Source: Myxococcales bacterium 68-20
GTDB taxonomy: Bacteria > Myxococcota_A > Polyangia > Polyangiales > Polyangiaceae
Direction: 5' to 3'
NCBI GenBank assembly: GCA_001899635.1
Contig: MKVQ01000042.1
Location: 186,001 to 250,000, forward strand
DNA length: 64,000 nt
The translations under genes and the position numbers were made by a program. The notes under the pieces are model-generated. The model saw only the letters and a list, made by a program, of their open reading frames with translations, did not search any database and had not been told where the DNA came from. Position 1 is the first letter of the stretch; every line of letters begins with the position of its first letter. Of this stretch, positions 54,709 to 62,906 are shown in pieces.

Positions 54709-54730
54709 CATAGTCATCTAGACGACAAGC
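54709..54730 (+). promoter_or_regulatory. shared upstream motif, copy 3 (second LuxR-type gene)
   Basis: CATAGTCATCTAGACGACAA ends 47-50 bases before the GTG at 54777. A -10-like TATTTT is at 54766, 57 bases after the motif start. Confidence 0.5.
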
Positions 54731-54776
54731 GCGACTGCGTTGACGGCATCCGGTCGATGCACGGATATTTTCGCCA

Positions 54777-55745
54777 GTGAGGAAACCGCTCGATGTGATC
54801 GCGGCCATCGAAGCCGCCTACGATCGTTCGTCGGACGAGGCGGCATGGCTCGAACGGCTGGCGCGCATCGTCGCCCCTTCGTTCAGTTCCGTCACGGAGG
54901 CGACCTCGGCGTTCGTCTACGATCTCCACCCGGACACGGGGGTTCACCTCGGCAGCTTCGCGAGCGTCGGCGAGAAGCCGTATACGTGCGAGCACTACAA
55001 GAGGCAGCATGCGATGGTCGACACTGCATTGCATCGTCAGGCATACGAGTGCGACATGTTCACTCTCCTGTCGCGCGCCGTCGGCCCGGAGCACGCCCGG
55101 ACGACGATCGCCGCCGCCGGAATGACGGGTGACGACGCCCTCGGGTTGCGCGCCAACATCACGCCCACGAGCGGTGTCATCGTCACGACCCACGTGTCTC
55201 GAGGGTATCGGATCCGCGACCGAACCATGTGGACGCGCCTCGCCGCTCACGTCGGAGCGGCGGCTCGTCTGCGGCGGACCCAGCGTCACGCCGCCCCCGC
55301 CGTGTTGGCTCCCAACGGCAAGCTCGAACACGGAACGACGAGGACCATCGCAGCGCGCGCGGACCTGGCGACGGCCGCGAAGTCGATGGATCGTGCGCGC
55401 GGGAAGCTGCGCCGGATCGATCCGGAGGCCGCGAGCGCGCTCTGGCAGGCGATGGTCTGTGGAGAATGGTCGCTCGTCGATTGGTTCGATCACGACGGGA
55501 AGCGTTTTCTCCTCGCCCACGACAACCGCATCGAGACCGCGCCGCGCCGCGACCTCACCGAACGCGAACGCCAGGTCGTCGCGTGCGCGGCGATGGGGCA
55601 TGCGAACAAGCTGATCGCCTACGACCTCGGGCTCTCGACAGGAAGCGTGAGCATCGTCCTCTCGCGCGCGGCGAAGAAGCTCGGCGTCTCGTCGCGCGTC
55701 GCGCTGATCCGTGCATACCGCGACCTCGTCGCGAGCAAATCCTGA
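54777..55745 (+). CDS. LuxR-family regulator, copy 2 of a duplicated cassette
   Basis: The 322-residue protein is a close paralogue of the one at 53321, alignable over its whole length without large gaps, with the same GEWSLVDWFDHDGKRFLLAHDN segment and an intact HTH (LTERERQVVACAAMGHANKLIAYDLGLSTGSVSIVLSRAAKKLGV). The GTG start has a GATATTTT -10-like element. The sensory parts differ most in the first 60 residues, so the two may detect different signals. Its small HTH partner has decayed downstream. Confidence 0.85.
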   Translation: MRKPLDVIAAIEAAYDRSSDEAAWLERLARIVAPSFSSVTEATSAFVYDLHPDTGVHLGSFASVGEKPYTCEHYKRQHAMVDTALHRQAYECDMFTLLSRAVGPEHARTTIAAAGMTGDDALGLRANITPTSGVIVTTHVSRGYRIRDRTMWTRLAAHVGAAARLRRTQRHAAPAVLAPNGKLEHGTTRTIAARADLATAAKSMDRARGKLRRIDPEAASALWQAMVCGEWSLVDWFDHDGKRFLLAHDNRIETAPRRDLTERERQVVACAAMGHANKLIAYDLGLSTGSVSIVLSRAAKKLGVSSRVALIRAYRDLVASKS

Positions 55746-55752
55746 AGCCCGA

Positions 55753-55863
55753 GAGCACGACAACGCCGGTATCGCCCAGGTGCGCGGCACGTCGCTCCAC
55801 ACGCCGGCCAACCAAGTTGCGAACATCTTTCGCAAGCTCGGACCGAGGTCGCTTCGGGAGACA
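55753..55863 (+). pseudogene. decayed remnant of the small LuxR-type HTH gene
   Basis: The frame reads EHDNAGIAQVRGTSLHTPAN and QVANIFRKLGPRSLRET, which aligns directly with HNTRGIADARGTSPRTTANQ, VASIFKKLGVGSRAEL of the intact partner at 54313. It lacks the N-terminal 50 residues, the start codon and the last helix. It sits just after the second LuxR gene, where the duplicated partner should be. Confidence 0.75.
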
Positions 55864-55925
55864 CGTCCGGGAGTCGCGACGACGAGTACGTGGCGATCGG
55901 GCGGCTGAGCGGTAGGCTCGTGTCC

Positions 55926-56366
55926 ATGCCGCTGCTCATGTTGCCGCCGCACCCCGCGGTGTACCTGGCCGATCGCGACGGGCTCGCCGCGTATCTGCGA
56001 GCGCGAGGCTTCGACTACGGGGTGCAGCCGGCCGGCTACACGATCAACGTCGATATCGGCGCGGTCGTCGACTACCTGATCGACGTCCACTGGCTCGACG
56101 ATCAGGTGCGCTTCGTCGCGCCGTCGGCGGTGACCATTCCACCGGCGCTCCTCGCCGAGGCCGCGCTCGCCGTCGAGCGGGTGAACGCCGAGATCGGGTT
56201 CCCGGTGTGGCGGGTCCTGCCGAACCTCGCCGCGACGTACACGGCTACGCTCGATCACCGGGGGACGCTGTCGAGCCGCGTGCTCGAGTACGCGATCGCG
56301 CTCCTGCACGACGCGCTCGTCCGCCATCTACCGGTGCTGCGCGCCCAGCTCGGGGAACCGGCGTGA
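55926..56366 (+). CDS. YbjN-like domain protein
   Basis: The 146-residue product has the YbjN/type III secretion-chaperone-like fold pattern: an N-terminal helix (VYLADRDGLAAYLRARGFDY), paired strands (YTINVDIGAVVDYL, QVRFVAPSAV), a helix (PALLAEAALAVERVNAEI) and a final helical segment. YbjN proteins are cytoplasmic and often regulatory. The start ATG at 55926 is preferred over the GTG at 55890. It overlaps the next gene by 4 bases (GTGA), so the pair is coupled. Confidence 0.68.
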   Translation: MPLLMLPPHPAVYLADRDGLAAYLRARGFDYGVQPAGYTINVDIGAVVDYLIDVHWLDDQVRFVAPSAVTIPPALLAEAALAVERVNAEIGFPVWRVLPNLAATYTATLDHRGTLSSRVLEYAIALLHDALVRHLPVLRAQLGEPA

Positions 56367-56887
56367 TCGCGCGGTCGAGCCGCGAGTGCCTGCTGTACAT
56401 GCAGCTCCACCCGTGCGCGTGCGGCGCGCCGAGCGCGACCGCGAGCAGGGGCGTGCGCGCGACCGCGAGCGGCCTGGTCGCGAGCTACGCCGGCGCGTGT
56501 CCGCAGTGCGGGCGCGAGAACGCGTTCGAGTTCGAGCTCGATCCCGAGATACCGCCGCTCGACGCCTACGGCGGCGCGCGCCCGTCGCAGATCATCTGCC
56601 CGGGGCAGTTCGCGTTGCACTCCGACGAGCTCGCCGCGCGCTGGCCGGCGGCTCCGACGACCATCCCCGCCGACGAGCGCGCCGCCGCGCGCGAGGCTCT
56701 CGTGTGGGCGATGCACGATCTCGAGGAGGTCGCGAAGTTCGCGCGCGACGGCGCGGTCCCCGAGGCGGCGTTCACCTCGGAGGCCGGCCGCGAGCTGTAC
56801 CACGCGCAGCCCGGGCGATTCCGCAGCGCGCGCTTGACCGCGCGCATGGAGGCCTATCGCCGGCTGGTCGCGGCCTTCGGTGACTAG
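56363..56887 (+). CDS. zinc-ribbon-containing protein of unknown function
   Basis: The 174-residue protein has CACG near residue 20 and CPQCG near 48, probably binding one zinc, then FEFELDPEIPP and a helical C-terminal half (ERAAAREALVWAMHDLEEVAKFARDG). It starts with GTG overlapping the YbjN-like stop. No signal peptide. The coupling suggests the two proteins form a complex; the function is unknown. Confidence 0.62.
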   Translation: MIARSSRECLLYMQLHPCACGAPSATASRGVRATASGLVASYAGACPQCGRENAFEFELDPEIPPLDAYGGARPSQIICPGQFALHSDELAARWPAAPTTIPADERAAAREALVWAMHDLEEVAKFARDGAVPEAAFTSEAGRELYHAQPGRFRSARLTARMEAYRRLVAAFGD

Positions 56888-56899
56888 CCCGGGGTAGCG

Positions 56900-57997
56900 T
56901 CAGCTCTGGACGCGGCGCTGAGCTTCGAGCCGGTCGTAGTGACGGTAGCCGAGCTTGTCGATGACCGACTTCGGGGCGAGGCCGATGTCCGCAAGCGTCT
57001 TGATGGCATAGGTGCCGGCGAGCACCGGCGGCCCGTACGACTTGCGCGCCGAGTCCGACTGGAACGGCGCGAGCGGATAGAGGACGCTGTTCGCGTTCGC
57101 GTGCATGAAGTGCGCGGACGAGTCGCGCGTCCAGCCGGCGACGCCCGGCGCCGTGATGACGTGCGGGGTCGCGACGAACTCGCCGCCGGTGAGGATCTCG
57201 AGCTGCTGCCCGATCTGAGCGACGATGCAGCCCTCGGGCGGCCGTCCTCGGACCTGCACTCCGGCGGGGTTCTCGGGCGTCCCGCGCGTCCGCAAGAAGA
57301 GACCGCTCTTGTCGTCGGGCTTCGGCGCCGGCTTCCCGGACGGATCGACGAAGCGACCACCGGGCAGGAGCGTGAGCAGGTTGAAGTCCGTGTGCTCCTC
57401 GCCCCAGACGATGCCGGTGTCGACCTGCTCGGGCGCGAGCGCGAGGTAGTGGAGAATGCGGGTGACGTGCGCGCCGCCCTCGCAGATGTCCGTGAACGTG
57501 CTCTCGGCAAGGCCGAGCGCCAGCGCGGCGCCGCGGAGGAGCGAAGCGCCCGCCTCGTGCAGGGCACGTCCCATCTTGGTGTACTCTGCACGGAACGCGT
57601 CGCTGTTCTCCGGCCACACGTTCGGCGGGAAGAGCTCCGGGTATTGCGCCTCGAGCACCGGATCGTTGTCGTAGGGTGCCATGAAGTAGCACTCCTTGAA
57701 GTCCGGCTGCCCCCCGCTGGCGACGGCGACCTCCGTGTTCGGCGGAGTCCACCCACGCTGGAACCAGAGATCCGGACGCGCGAGCCGCTGCTTCTCCGCC
57801 TCGGGACGCTTCGCGAAGGCGCGAAACTCGTCGTAGAGGCGCATGACCCCATCGGAGTCGACGCCGTGGCCCTTCACGTAGGCGAGGCCGTACGTTCCGA
57901 AGGCTTCACGGATGGCCTTGCAGGCCACTTCGATGCGAGAGCGATCGTTCGAGCGAAGATCGGCGAGGTCGACGGTCGGAATGTCGAGTGCGGTCAT
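56900..57997 (-). CDS. 2-oxoglutarate/Fe(II)-dependent oxygenase (IPNS-like)
   Basis: The 365-residue enzyme has the N-terminal DIOX region (IPTVDLADLRSNDRSRIEVACKAIREAFGTYGLAYVKGHGV) and the jelly-roll core with iron ligands His202 and Asp204 (HTD) and His279 (TPHVI), and the 2OG-binding RxS (Arg291, Ser293). This is the isopenicillin-N-synthase-like subgroup, which oxidises small molecules or natural products. The substrate cannot be inferred. The start at 57997 fits the usual N-terminus. It converges with the zinc-ribbon gene. Confidence 0.9.
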   Translation of the reverse strand: MTALDIPTVDLADLRSNDRSRIEVACKAIREAFGTYGLAYVKGHGVDSDGVMRLYDEFRAFAKRPEAEKQRLARPDLWFQRGWTPPNTEVAVASGGQPDFKECYFMAPYDNDPVLEAQYPELFPPNVWPENSDAFRAEYTKMGRALHEAGASLLRGAALALGLAESTFTDICEGGAHVTRILHYLALAPEQVDTGIVWGEEHTDFNLLTLLPGGRFVDPSGKPAPKPDDKSGLFLRTRGTPENPAGVQVRGRPPEGCIVAQIGQQLEILTGGEFVATPHVITAPGVAGWTRDSSAHFMHANANSVLYPLAPFQSDSARKSYGPPVLAGTYAIKTLADIGLAPKSVIDKLGYRHYDRLEAQRRVQS

Positions 57998-58138
57998 GAG
58001 CTCCGCATCTCTAGCAACACCGGCCGCGGGTCTCCAGGGGTTGCGTACCACGCGGGTGCGGGCCGTCTCCCCCGTGCCGCGTGGCGGCCTCGCCATCGTC
58101 CGCGAGGCCGCCGATGGACTCGGCGGCCTCGCCAACGG

Positions 58139-59401
58139 TCAGAACTTGAGCTCGACGGATCCCGCCGAGCGTGCGAGCTGGGTCGAAGGCACCCCCAGCT
58201 GGCCAGCGTTGTTGATCCCCCAGCATCGGAGCGAGCCCGCCGAGCTGAGCGCGCAGAGGGGCTCGAGGCGCACCGCGTCGCTCACGCGCGGCATTTCGTT
58301 GAAGCGGTAGACGCCGTCGACGACCGCGAGACACCGGACCTTGCCATTCGTGAATAGTAGGCAATTACCGGCGACGTCCTCGACGTCGGACATCATCCGA
58401 TTCGGCTCATCGGGCGTCGGGTCGAGGACCCTCGTGGGGGTATACGACGGCATGCTCTCCAATCCCGACCCCCAGAACCACAGCGTCTTGTCCTCCGCGA
58501 GGGCGAACGTATAGGTGTTGGCCTGAACCTTCTTGATGCCGCTCAGTCCGGCAACGCGCGTCGGACTGGTGACCGGATTGAACACCATCCCGTTTCCCGT
58601 CAGCGACCCCGCTCCCCAGCACCAGACTTCGCCGTCTTTCACGGCACAGGTGGTAGTAATGCCGCACGATACCTGGTCTGCGGTGAAGTCCGGGATTACT
58701 TGCGGCACTGGCTGGACCACGCCCCCCGGGGTCCCCAATCCCAACACGCCGCTCGAGCTCGCCCCCCAGCAGGCGACACGGGAGTCGGTCAAGATCGCGC
58801 AGGCGTGACTCTGGCCCACGGAGACGTCGGCGACGCCGGTCAGGAACGGCTCGGCGGGAACACTCGCCTTCACGGCGGTCGTGCCGTAGGCCCCTCCCCA
58901 GCACTTCAGGTCGTCGTCGTCCGTGACGCCGCAGATCGTGCCGTTGGTGGCGTTGGCGCTCCGAATCACCCTGAAGGTCGGCGCGTCCGGAGAGTCGATC
59001 GGAAACGGCTTGAACGTCGTTCCCATCGCGACGATCGGCGTGACGTCCCCTCGCCCGAGCTGGCCGGCGTTGTTGTTGCCCCAACACTCGACCGTCGTCC
59101 CACTCGACCGCTGCACACGGGCACAGAAGGTCGTGCTGTGTGCCCACATGTCCAGGACCACAGGCGCACCTGCGTCGCCGCCGCTGTCCCACTCGATCCG
59201 GCGGTCGGGTGCAGCATCGGACGCCGCGTCGTCCTCGACATGGGCATCACCGCCGCCCGCATCGACATGACTCGTGCCGGAGTCCCGATCGTCATCAGGC
59301 AGCGCAGGCCCGGCGGGCGCGTCCGGGTCGCTACTGCAACCGACCAGGAGCCGGATCATAAAACATGCCGCCGAGAACGTCTTCAAGTGCAACTTGGTCA
59401 T
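58139..59401 (-). CDS. RCC1-repeat lipoprotein
   Basis: The 420-residue product has lipobox LVGC (Cys22), a linker rich in Asp, Gly and Ala (about 25-70) and RCC1-type blades carrying motifs such as VECWGNNNAGQLGRGD, LKCWGGAYG, VACWGASSSGVLGLG, VWCWGAGSL and LRCWGINNAGQLG. RCC1 repeats form a seven-bladed propeller; in myxobacteria they are secreted surface proteins of unknown role. It is the last gene in the minus-strand lipoprotein series. Confidence 0.85.
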   Translation of the reverse strand: MTKLHLKTFSAACFMIRLLVGCSSDPDAPAGPALPDDDRDSGTSHVDAGGGDAHVEDDAASDAAPDRRIEWDSGGDAGAPVVLDMWAHSTTFCARVQRSSGTTVECWGNNNAGQLGRGDVTPIVAMGTTFKPFPIDSPDAPTFRVIRSANATNGTICGVTDDDDLKCWGGAYGTTAVKASVPAEPFLTGVADVSVGQSHACAILTDSRVACWGASSSGVLGLGTPGGVVQPVPQVIPDFTADQVSCGITTTCAVKDGEVWCWGAGSLTGNGMVFNPVTSPTRVAGLSGIKKVQANTYTFALAEDKTLWFWGSGLESMPSYTPTRVLDPTPDEPNRMMSDVEDVAGNCLLFTNGKVRCLAVVDGVYRFNEMPRVSDAVRLEPLCALSSAGSLRCWGINNAGQLGVPSTQLARSAGSVELKF

Positions 59402-59412
59402 CGATAACGCTC

Positions 59413-59442
59413 GCTGAGGCGCAACTCGGTTGCGCCGATCGT
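59413..59442 (+). repeat. family A repeat, hairpin GGCGCAAC-TCG-GTTGCGCC
   Basis: GCTGAGGCGCAACTCGGTTG continues GCGCCGATCGTG. It matches the copy at 20151 except in the loop and one flank base. It lies in the 57-base gap between the RCC1 gene start and the IgGFc-like gene stop. Confidence 0.6.
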
Positions 59443-59458
59443 GGCCATACCGCTTGGA

Positions 59459-61366
59459 CTATCGCGGCACTGAAAAGGGAACACTGGAGATCGTACGGAG
59501 CCCAGCTCCGCCCGGATAGGCGTAGCTGGCAGCGAAATCGAACCCCCAGACGGTGAGCCCAAAAGGCTCCTTGCTGCGGACTTCGTGTCGCCCGTTGTTG
59601 CAGGTGCCTGCAGCGAACTGCTGAGGCTCGCCTCTGCGCACGAGCGTGACGCGGGCGTACTGAAAGCGCCCCTGCGCATCGATCGGCTTCCAGTCCGTGA
59701 TCGTCCCTGCGCAGTCGAGGACGACGTCTTCGAATCCGTTCCCGCGATCCTGACGAACGACGACAAGGGTCGTGTAGCCGTACGTCATGTCCGTGAAGAA
59801 CGTATAGGTATCGAGGTATTGCCCTGAGGGGACGACGTTGACAAACTCGGGATCACCGATCTGTCCGCCAAGCGGCCCCGCTCCATCGCCATAGCTGAGG
59901 CTCGACATGTAGCCGGCCAAGTAGAACGGGTGCTGCTCATTCTGGCTTTTGATGACGAAAGGTTCGGCTGTCCAGAACGTCACCGCCTCACCTTGCGAGA
60001 GAGTGATGGGGGCACCCTGGGGGCGCCTGGGCTGATACTCCAGCGTCGTCCCGTCGACCGCTCCGATGACGCGCCACGGGGCGGACTCTTGCGCCGCTGC
60101 GTCGGCGCTATTCTCGCCCAGGCGCAGCTTCTTTCGGTCCTCGTAGCGAACGGCGGCATATTCGCTCCCCCACGCTCGGACGGGGGGAATCTGTTGCTGC
60201 GTCACATCGCAACAGCAGGTACCGAACGTGGTGGGGAAGACCGAGCAGTTCGAGCCGCCGAAGACCCCGATGGGCTTGTCCGACTCGATCGGGGCTCCCG
60301 CGAGCTCATTATGCCCGGCGAACTGAAGGACCTCGCCCTTCGCGAGCTTGAAGACCTGCGAGCGCTCGTCGCTGCCCGGTATCGCCCCCGGGAGCTTGAC
60401 GAGATCATGACGGATCCGCACTTCGGTGTCGTCGTTCGCGGCGACGATTTGAAGTGTCGGCTCCTGCGGCGACACCCCGCGATCGTTCGGATCCCACCCG
60501 TCCACGGCGAGATATTTCGTATCCCATGAGCTGGTCGGCAAAAGGACGGTTGCGGCGGGGATATAGCTCGCTGCGCCGCCGTATGGAAAGATCGAATACG
60601 CGCTGACCGGCAGGTCCGTGGCAATGTAAAATGCAGCGCCCACTCCCGAGCGGAGAGGGATCGTGGGATCCTCTGACTCCAGCGCTGCCGGCAGTGGGCA
60701 GACGACGTGGTCGCTGAGGGAGGGCGGTGGAACGACGTTCTGGTACAAGAACACGATGGCGACTTCCCCTGGGGGAAGAGGGCCGTCGAGGACCTCGTAA
60801 TCGACCTCACCCCCGGTCATGCGAGGGATGGCCATGCTCCGCGAGAGGTCGAGCGGCTTCCCCATATGCTCGACCCGAACGTTCACGGGGCGACTCCACG
60901 TGTTCGCGACGAACGCGGCAAAGCAAGAGCCGCGATGATCCTCCTTTATACCGCCGGCCGTGGAGCGGATCGTTGCGACGGCGGGTGTCGTCCAGAAGGA
61001 GCAGCCGATCGTTCCTTCGTTGTGCTCGGCGCTCGAGCACGCGGGTACGCATGCTCCGTTCGCGCATCCCGTGTCGGGAGGGCATTCGCGGATGACCTCG
61101 CCGGTGCAACCGCTCAGGACCGAATGGAGGTCTCGAGAGCAGACCGCACCTCCACAAGCGTCGCTTTGCGCGTCGGCTTGATCGAACGTGCCGGTGTTCG
61201 GTTTCTCGACGAATGACGCACGCTCCGTCGTCCCGCAGGCGACCATGACGCTCGCTCCGCAGGCGATCGCGATGCCGCACGACACGATCGAGCGCAGTGT
61301 GAACCATCCACTCGCCTCGGTGGAGGCCGCTCGGCCGAAAGACTCGCTCGTACGACGCGCTCTCAT
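59459..61366 (-). CDS. IgGFc-binding-like lipoprotein
   Basis: The 635-residue protein has a signal peptide with Cys44 (MVAC), a Cys-rich EGF-like segment (about 70-130: CGGAVCSRDLHSVLSGC, CPPDTGCANGACVPAC) and a long C-terminal domain (about 140-620) with ATDLPVSAYSIFPYGGAASYIPAATVLLP, KPIGVFGGSNCSVFP, HPFYLAGYMS and PFGLTVWGFD. These match the IgGFc-binding N-terminal-like domain found in FCGBP and in many myxobacterial surface proteins. An adhesion or matrix role is inferred. Confidence 0.83.
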   Translation of the reverse strand: MRARRTSESFGRAASTEASGWFTLRSIVSCGIAIACGASVMVACGTTERASFVEKPNTGTFDQADAQSDACGGAVCSRDLHSVLSGCTGEVIRECPPDTGCANGACVPACSSAEHNEGTIGCSFWTTPAVATIRSTAGGIKEDHRGSCFAAFVANTWSRPVNVRVEHMGKPLDLSRSMAIPRMTGGEVDYEVLDGPLPPGEVAIVFLYQNVVPPPSLSDHVVCPLPAALESEDPTIPLRSGVGAAFYIATDLPVSAYSIFPYGGAASYIPAATVLLPTSSWDTKYLAVDGWDPNDRGVSPQEPTLQIVAANDDTEVRIRHDLVKLPGAIPGSDERSQVFKLAKGEVLQFAGHNELAGAPIESDKPIGVFGGSNCSVFPTTFGTCCCDVTQQQIPPVRAWGSEYAAVRYEDRKKLRLGENSADAAAQESAPWRVIGAVDGTTLEYQPRRPQGAPITLSQGEAVTFWTAEPFVIKSQNEQHPFYLAGYMSSLSYGDGAGPLGGQIGDPEFVNVVPSGQYLDTYTFFTDMTYGYTTLVVVRQDRGNGFEDVVLDCAGTITDWKPIDAQGRFQYARVTLVRRGEPQQFAAGTCNNGRHEVRSKEPFGLTVWGFDFAASYAYPGGAGLRTISSVPFSVPR

Positions 61367-61386
61367 GTGTACATCCTCGAAAACGA

Positions 61387-61420
61387 GCTAGGGGCTCGCG
61401 CCCAACTACCCGCAGTGGTG
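61387..61420 (-). repeat. family B repeat, inverted copy
   Basis: Read on the minus strand: CACCACTGCGGGTAGTTGGG, then CGCGAGCCCCTAG. The stem is shorter by one G than in the other copies. It lies 21 bases upstream of the IgGFc-like gene start. Confidence 0.55.
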
Positions 61421-61463
61421 CGACTGCGCCGCGCATCGAGCTGCGCGCTTCTTCGATGACGAA

Positions 61464-62906
61464 TCAGAATACGACCGTCTGCGGACCGTGATGCGATACG
61501 TCGTCTTTCGTACCGATCCCGAGCTGCCCCGCGGAATTGTCACCCCAGCACTGCACGGAGCCGTCCTCGAGGAGCGCACACGTGGCGTGGTCCATCGTGG
61601 CGATCTGAACGACGCGGGCATCCGTCGGCCCCTCGGTCTTGAGCCCCCCGACGACGACGGGGATGAGCGTGAACTCGGCGTCGCCGCTGCCGAGCTGTCC
61701 GCTCGTGTTGTCGCCCCAGCAATACGCGCGGCCCCGCTGATCGACAGCGCAGGTCGTGAGGTTGCTCGCAGCCACCTCTCGGATCGCGTCCGCGCCCATC
61801 AGCGAGACGGGAGACGGGGCAAAGACATCGATCCTCGAGCTGTTGCCGACCGCGCCGGTCGCGTTTCGTCCCCAGCAAAACACGGTGCCCTGCGAGAGCG
61901 CGCAGGCGTGCACGTCCCCCGCGACGAGCCGCGTGACCTTGTGAAGCGAGGGGATCTCTCGAGGCTCTTCGTCGGGCGAGAACGAGGTCTCTCGCGCCAG
62001 CGCGTCCCTCTGCGCGGAGTTGGTTTGGTGCCAGTCACCGCCGCCCCACGAAAGGACGTCACCGTCGTCACGCAGCGCGAAGCCGACGCGCGTCGTCCCA
62101 GCCCCTGCGAGCACGCGGTGGAAGCGGAGGTTCACCGGGCCGGCGACGCCGAACGGCCTCGGCAAGTATCCGCGTCCGAGCTGCAAGGCAGCGTTGTTGC
62201 CCCAGCAGTGCATCCCGGCGCCTTCTCCGTCGGGCCCCAGCTCGCCGATCGCGCACGCGAACGTCCCGGCCACGTCGACGCGGGTGGCGAGAGGCAGTCC
62301 TTGGACTCGCGAGGCAGTCGTGTGGGCGTCTCCATCGGCGACGACCCGGTCGGCGTCGAGCCCAAGCTGGCCGTACGTGTTCTCGCCCCAGCACATGACG
62401 GAGCCGTCCGAGCGGCGGGCGCAGCTCGTTCCGGCGCTGCTGCGCCCGGAGACGCTGATCTGTGTGACGTCCGCGAGGTTCGTGACGGCCACGGGCTTGG
62501 CGGAATACGGCGCGCCCGAGGCCCCACCGTCCGGAGCGCCGGCGGTCATCGGCGTCTCCGCGCCGAGCTGGCCGCTCGAGTTGCTGCCCCAGCACCGGAC
62601 CGTCTTGTCGGAGAGGAGTGCACAGACGTGACTTCCGCTGCTCGCCGAGAGCGCGATGACGCACGGAGAGACCTTGCACGTGACTTCGCCGGAGAAGCTC
62701 GACGTCGGGGTGCCGGCGTCCTCGACATCGACGTCAACGTCGCCGAGCGCGCTGTCGGGAGCGCCTCCTGCGTCGTCGATGATACCGACGGTGACGTCAT
62801 TGCCGTCCGAGCATGCCCCCGAGAGCATGCCCGCGGTCAGGAGAGCGAGCAGAGCAGCGCGACGTACCGACGAGAAATGGGATGAGGCGTGGAGCATGGC
62901 GATCAC
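61464..62906 (-). CDS. RCC1-repeat lipoprotein
   Basis: The 480-residue protein has a signal peptide with lipobox SGAC (Cys32) and RCC1 blades bearing VRCWGSNSSGQLGAE, VMCWGENTYGQLGLD, MHCWGNNAALQLGRG, VFCWGRNATGAVGN, AYCWGDNTSGQLGSGD and VQCWGDNSAGQLGIG. The GTG at 62906 is preferred because GGGAG lies 7-8 bases upstream and it overlaps the stop of the preceding gene (GTGA); an ATG at 62897 is also possible. It is paralogous to the RCC1 lipoprotein at 58139. Confidence 0.87.
   Translation of the reverse strand: MIAMLHASSHFSSVRRAALLALLTAGMLSGACSDGNDVTVGIIDDAGGAPDSALGDVDVDVEDAGTPTSSFSGEVTCKVSPCVIALSASSGSHVCALLSDKTVRCWGSNSSGQLGAETPMTAGAPDGGASGAPYSAKPVAVTNLADVTQISVSGRSSAGTSCARRSDGSVMCWGENTYGQLGLDADRVVADGDAHTTASRVQGLPLATRVDVAGTFACAIGELGPDGEGAGMHCWGNNAALQLGRGYLPRPFGVAGPVNLRFHRVLAGAGTTRVGFALRDDGDVLSWGGGDWHQTNSAQRDALARETSFSPDEEPREIPSLHKVTRLVAGDVHACALSQGTVFCWGRNATGAVGNSSRIDVFAPSPVSLMGADAIREVAASNLTTCAVDQRGRAYCWGDNTSGQLGSGDAEFTLIPVVVGGLKTEGPTDARVVQIATMDHATCALLEDGSVQCWGDNSAGQLGIGTKDDVSHHGPQTVVF

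Noticed and set aside
54714-56327. 537-codon minus-strand frame across the second LuxR-type gene
   Set aside because: It is antisense to the LuxR paralogue and the YbjN-like gene; composition is Arg/Asp/Val-rich without domains.
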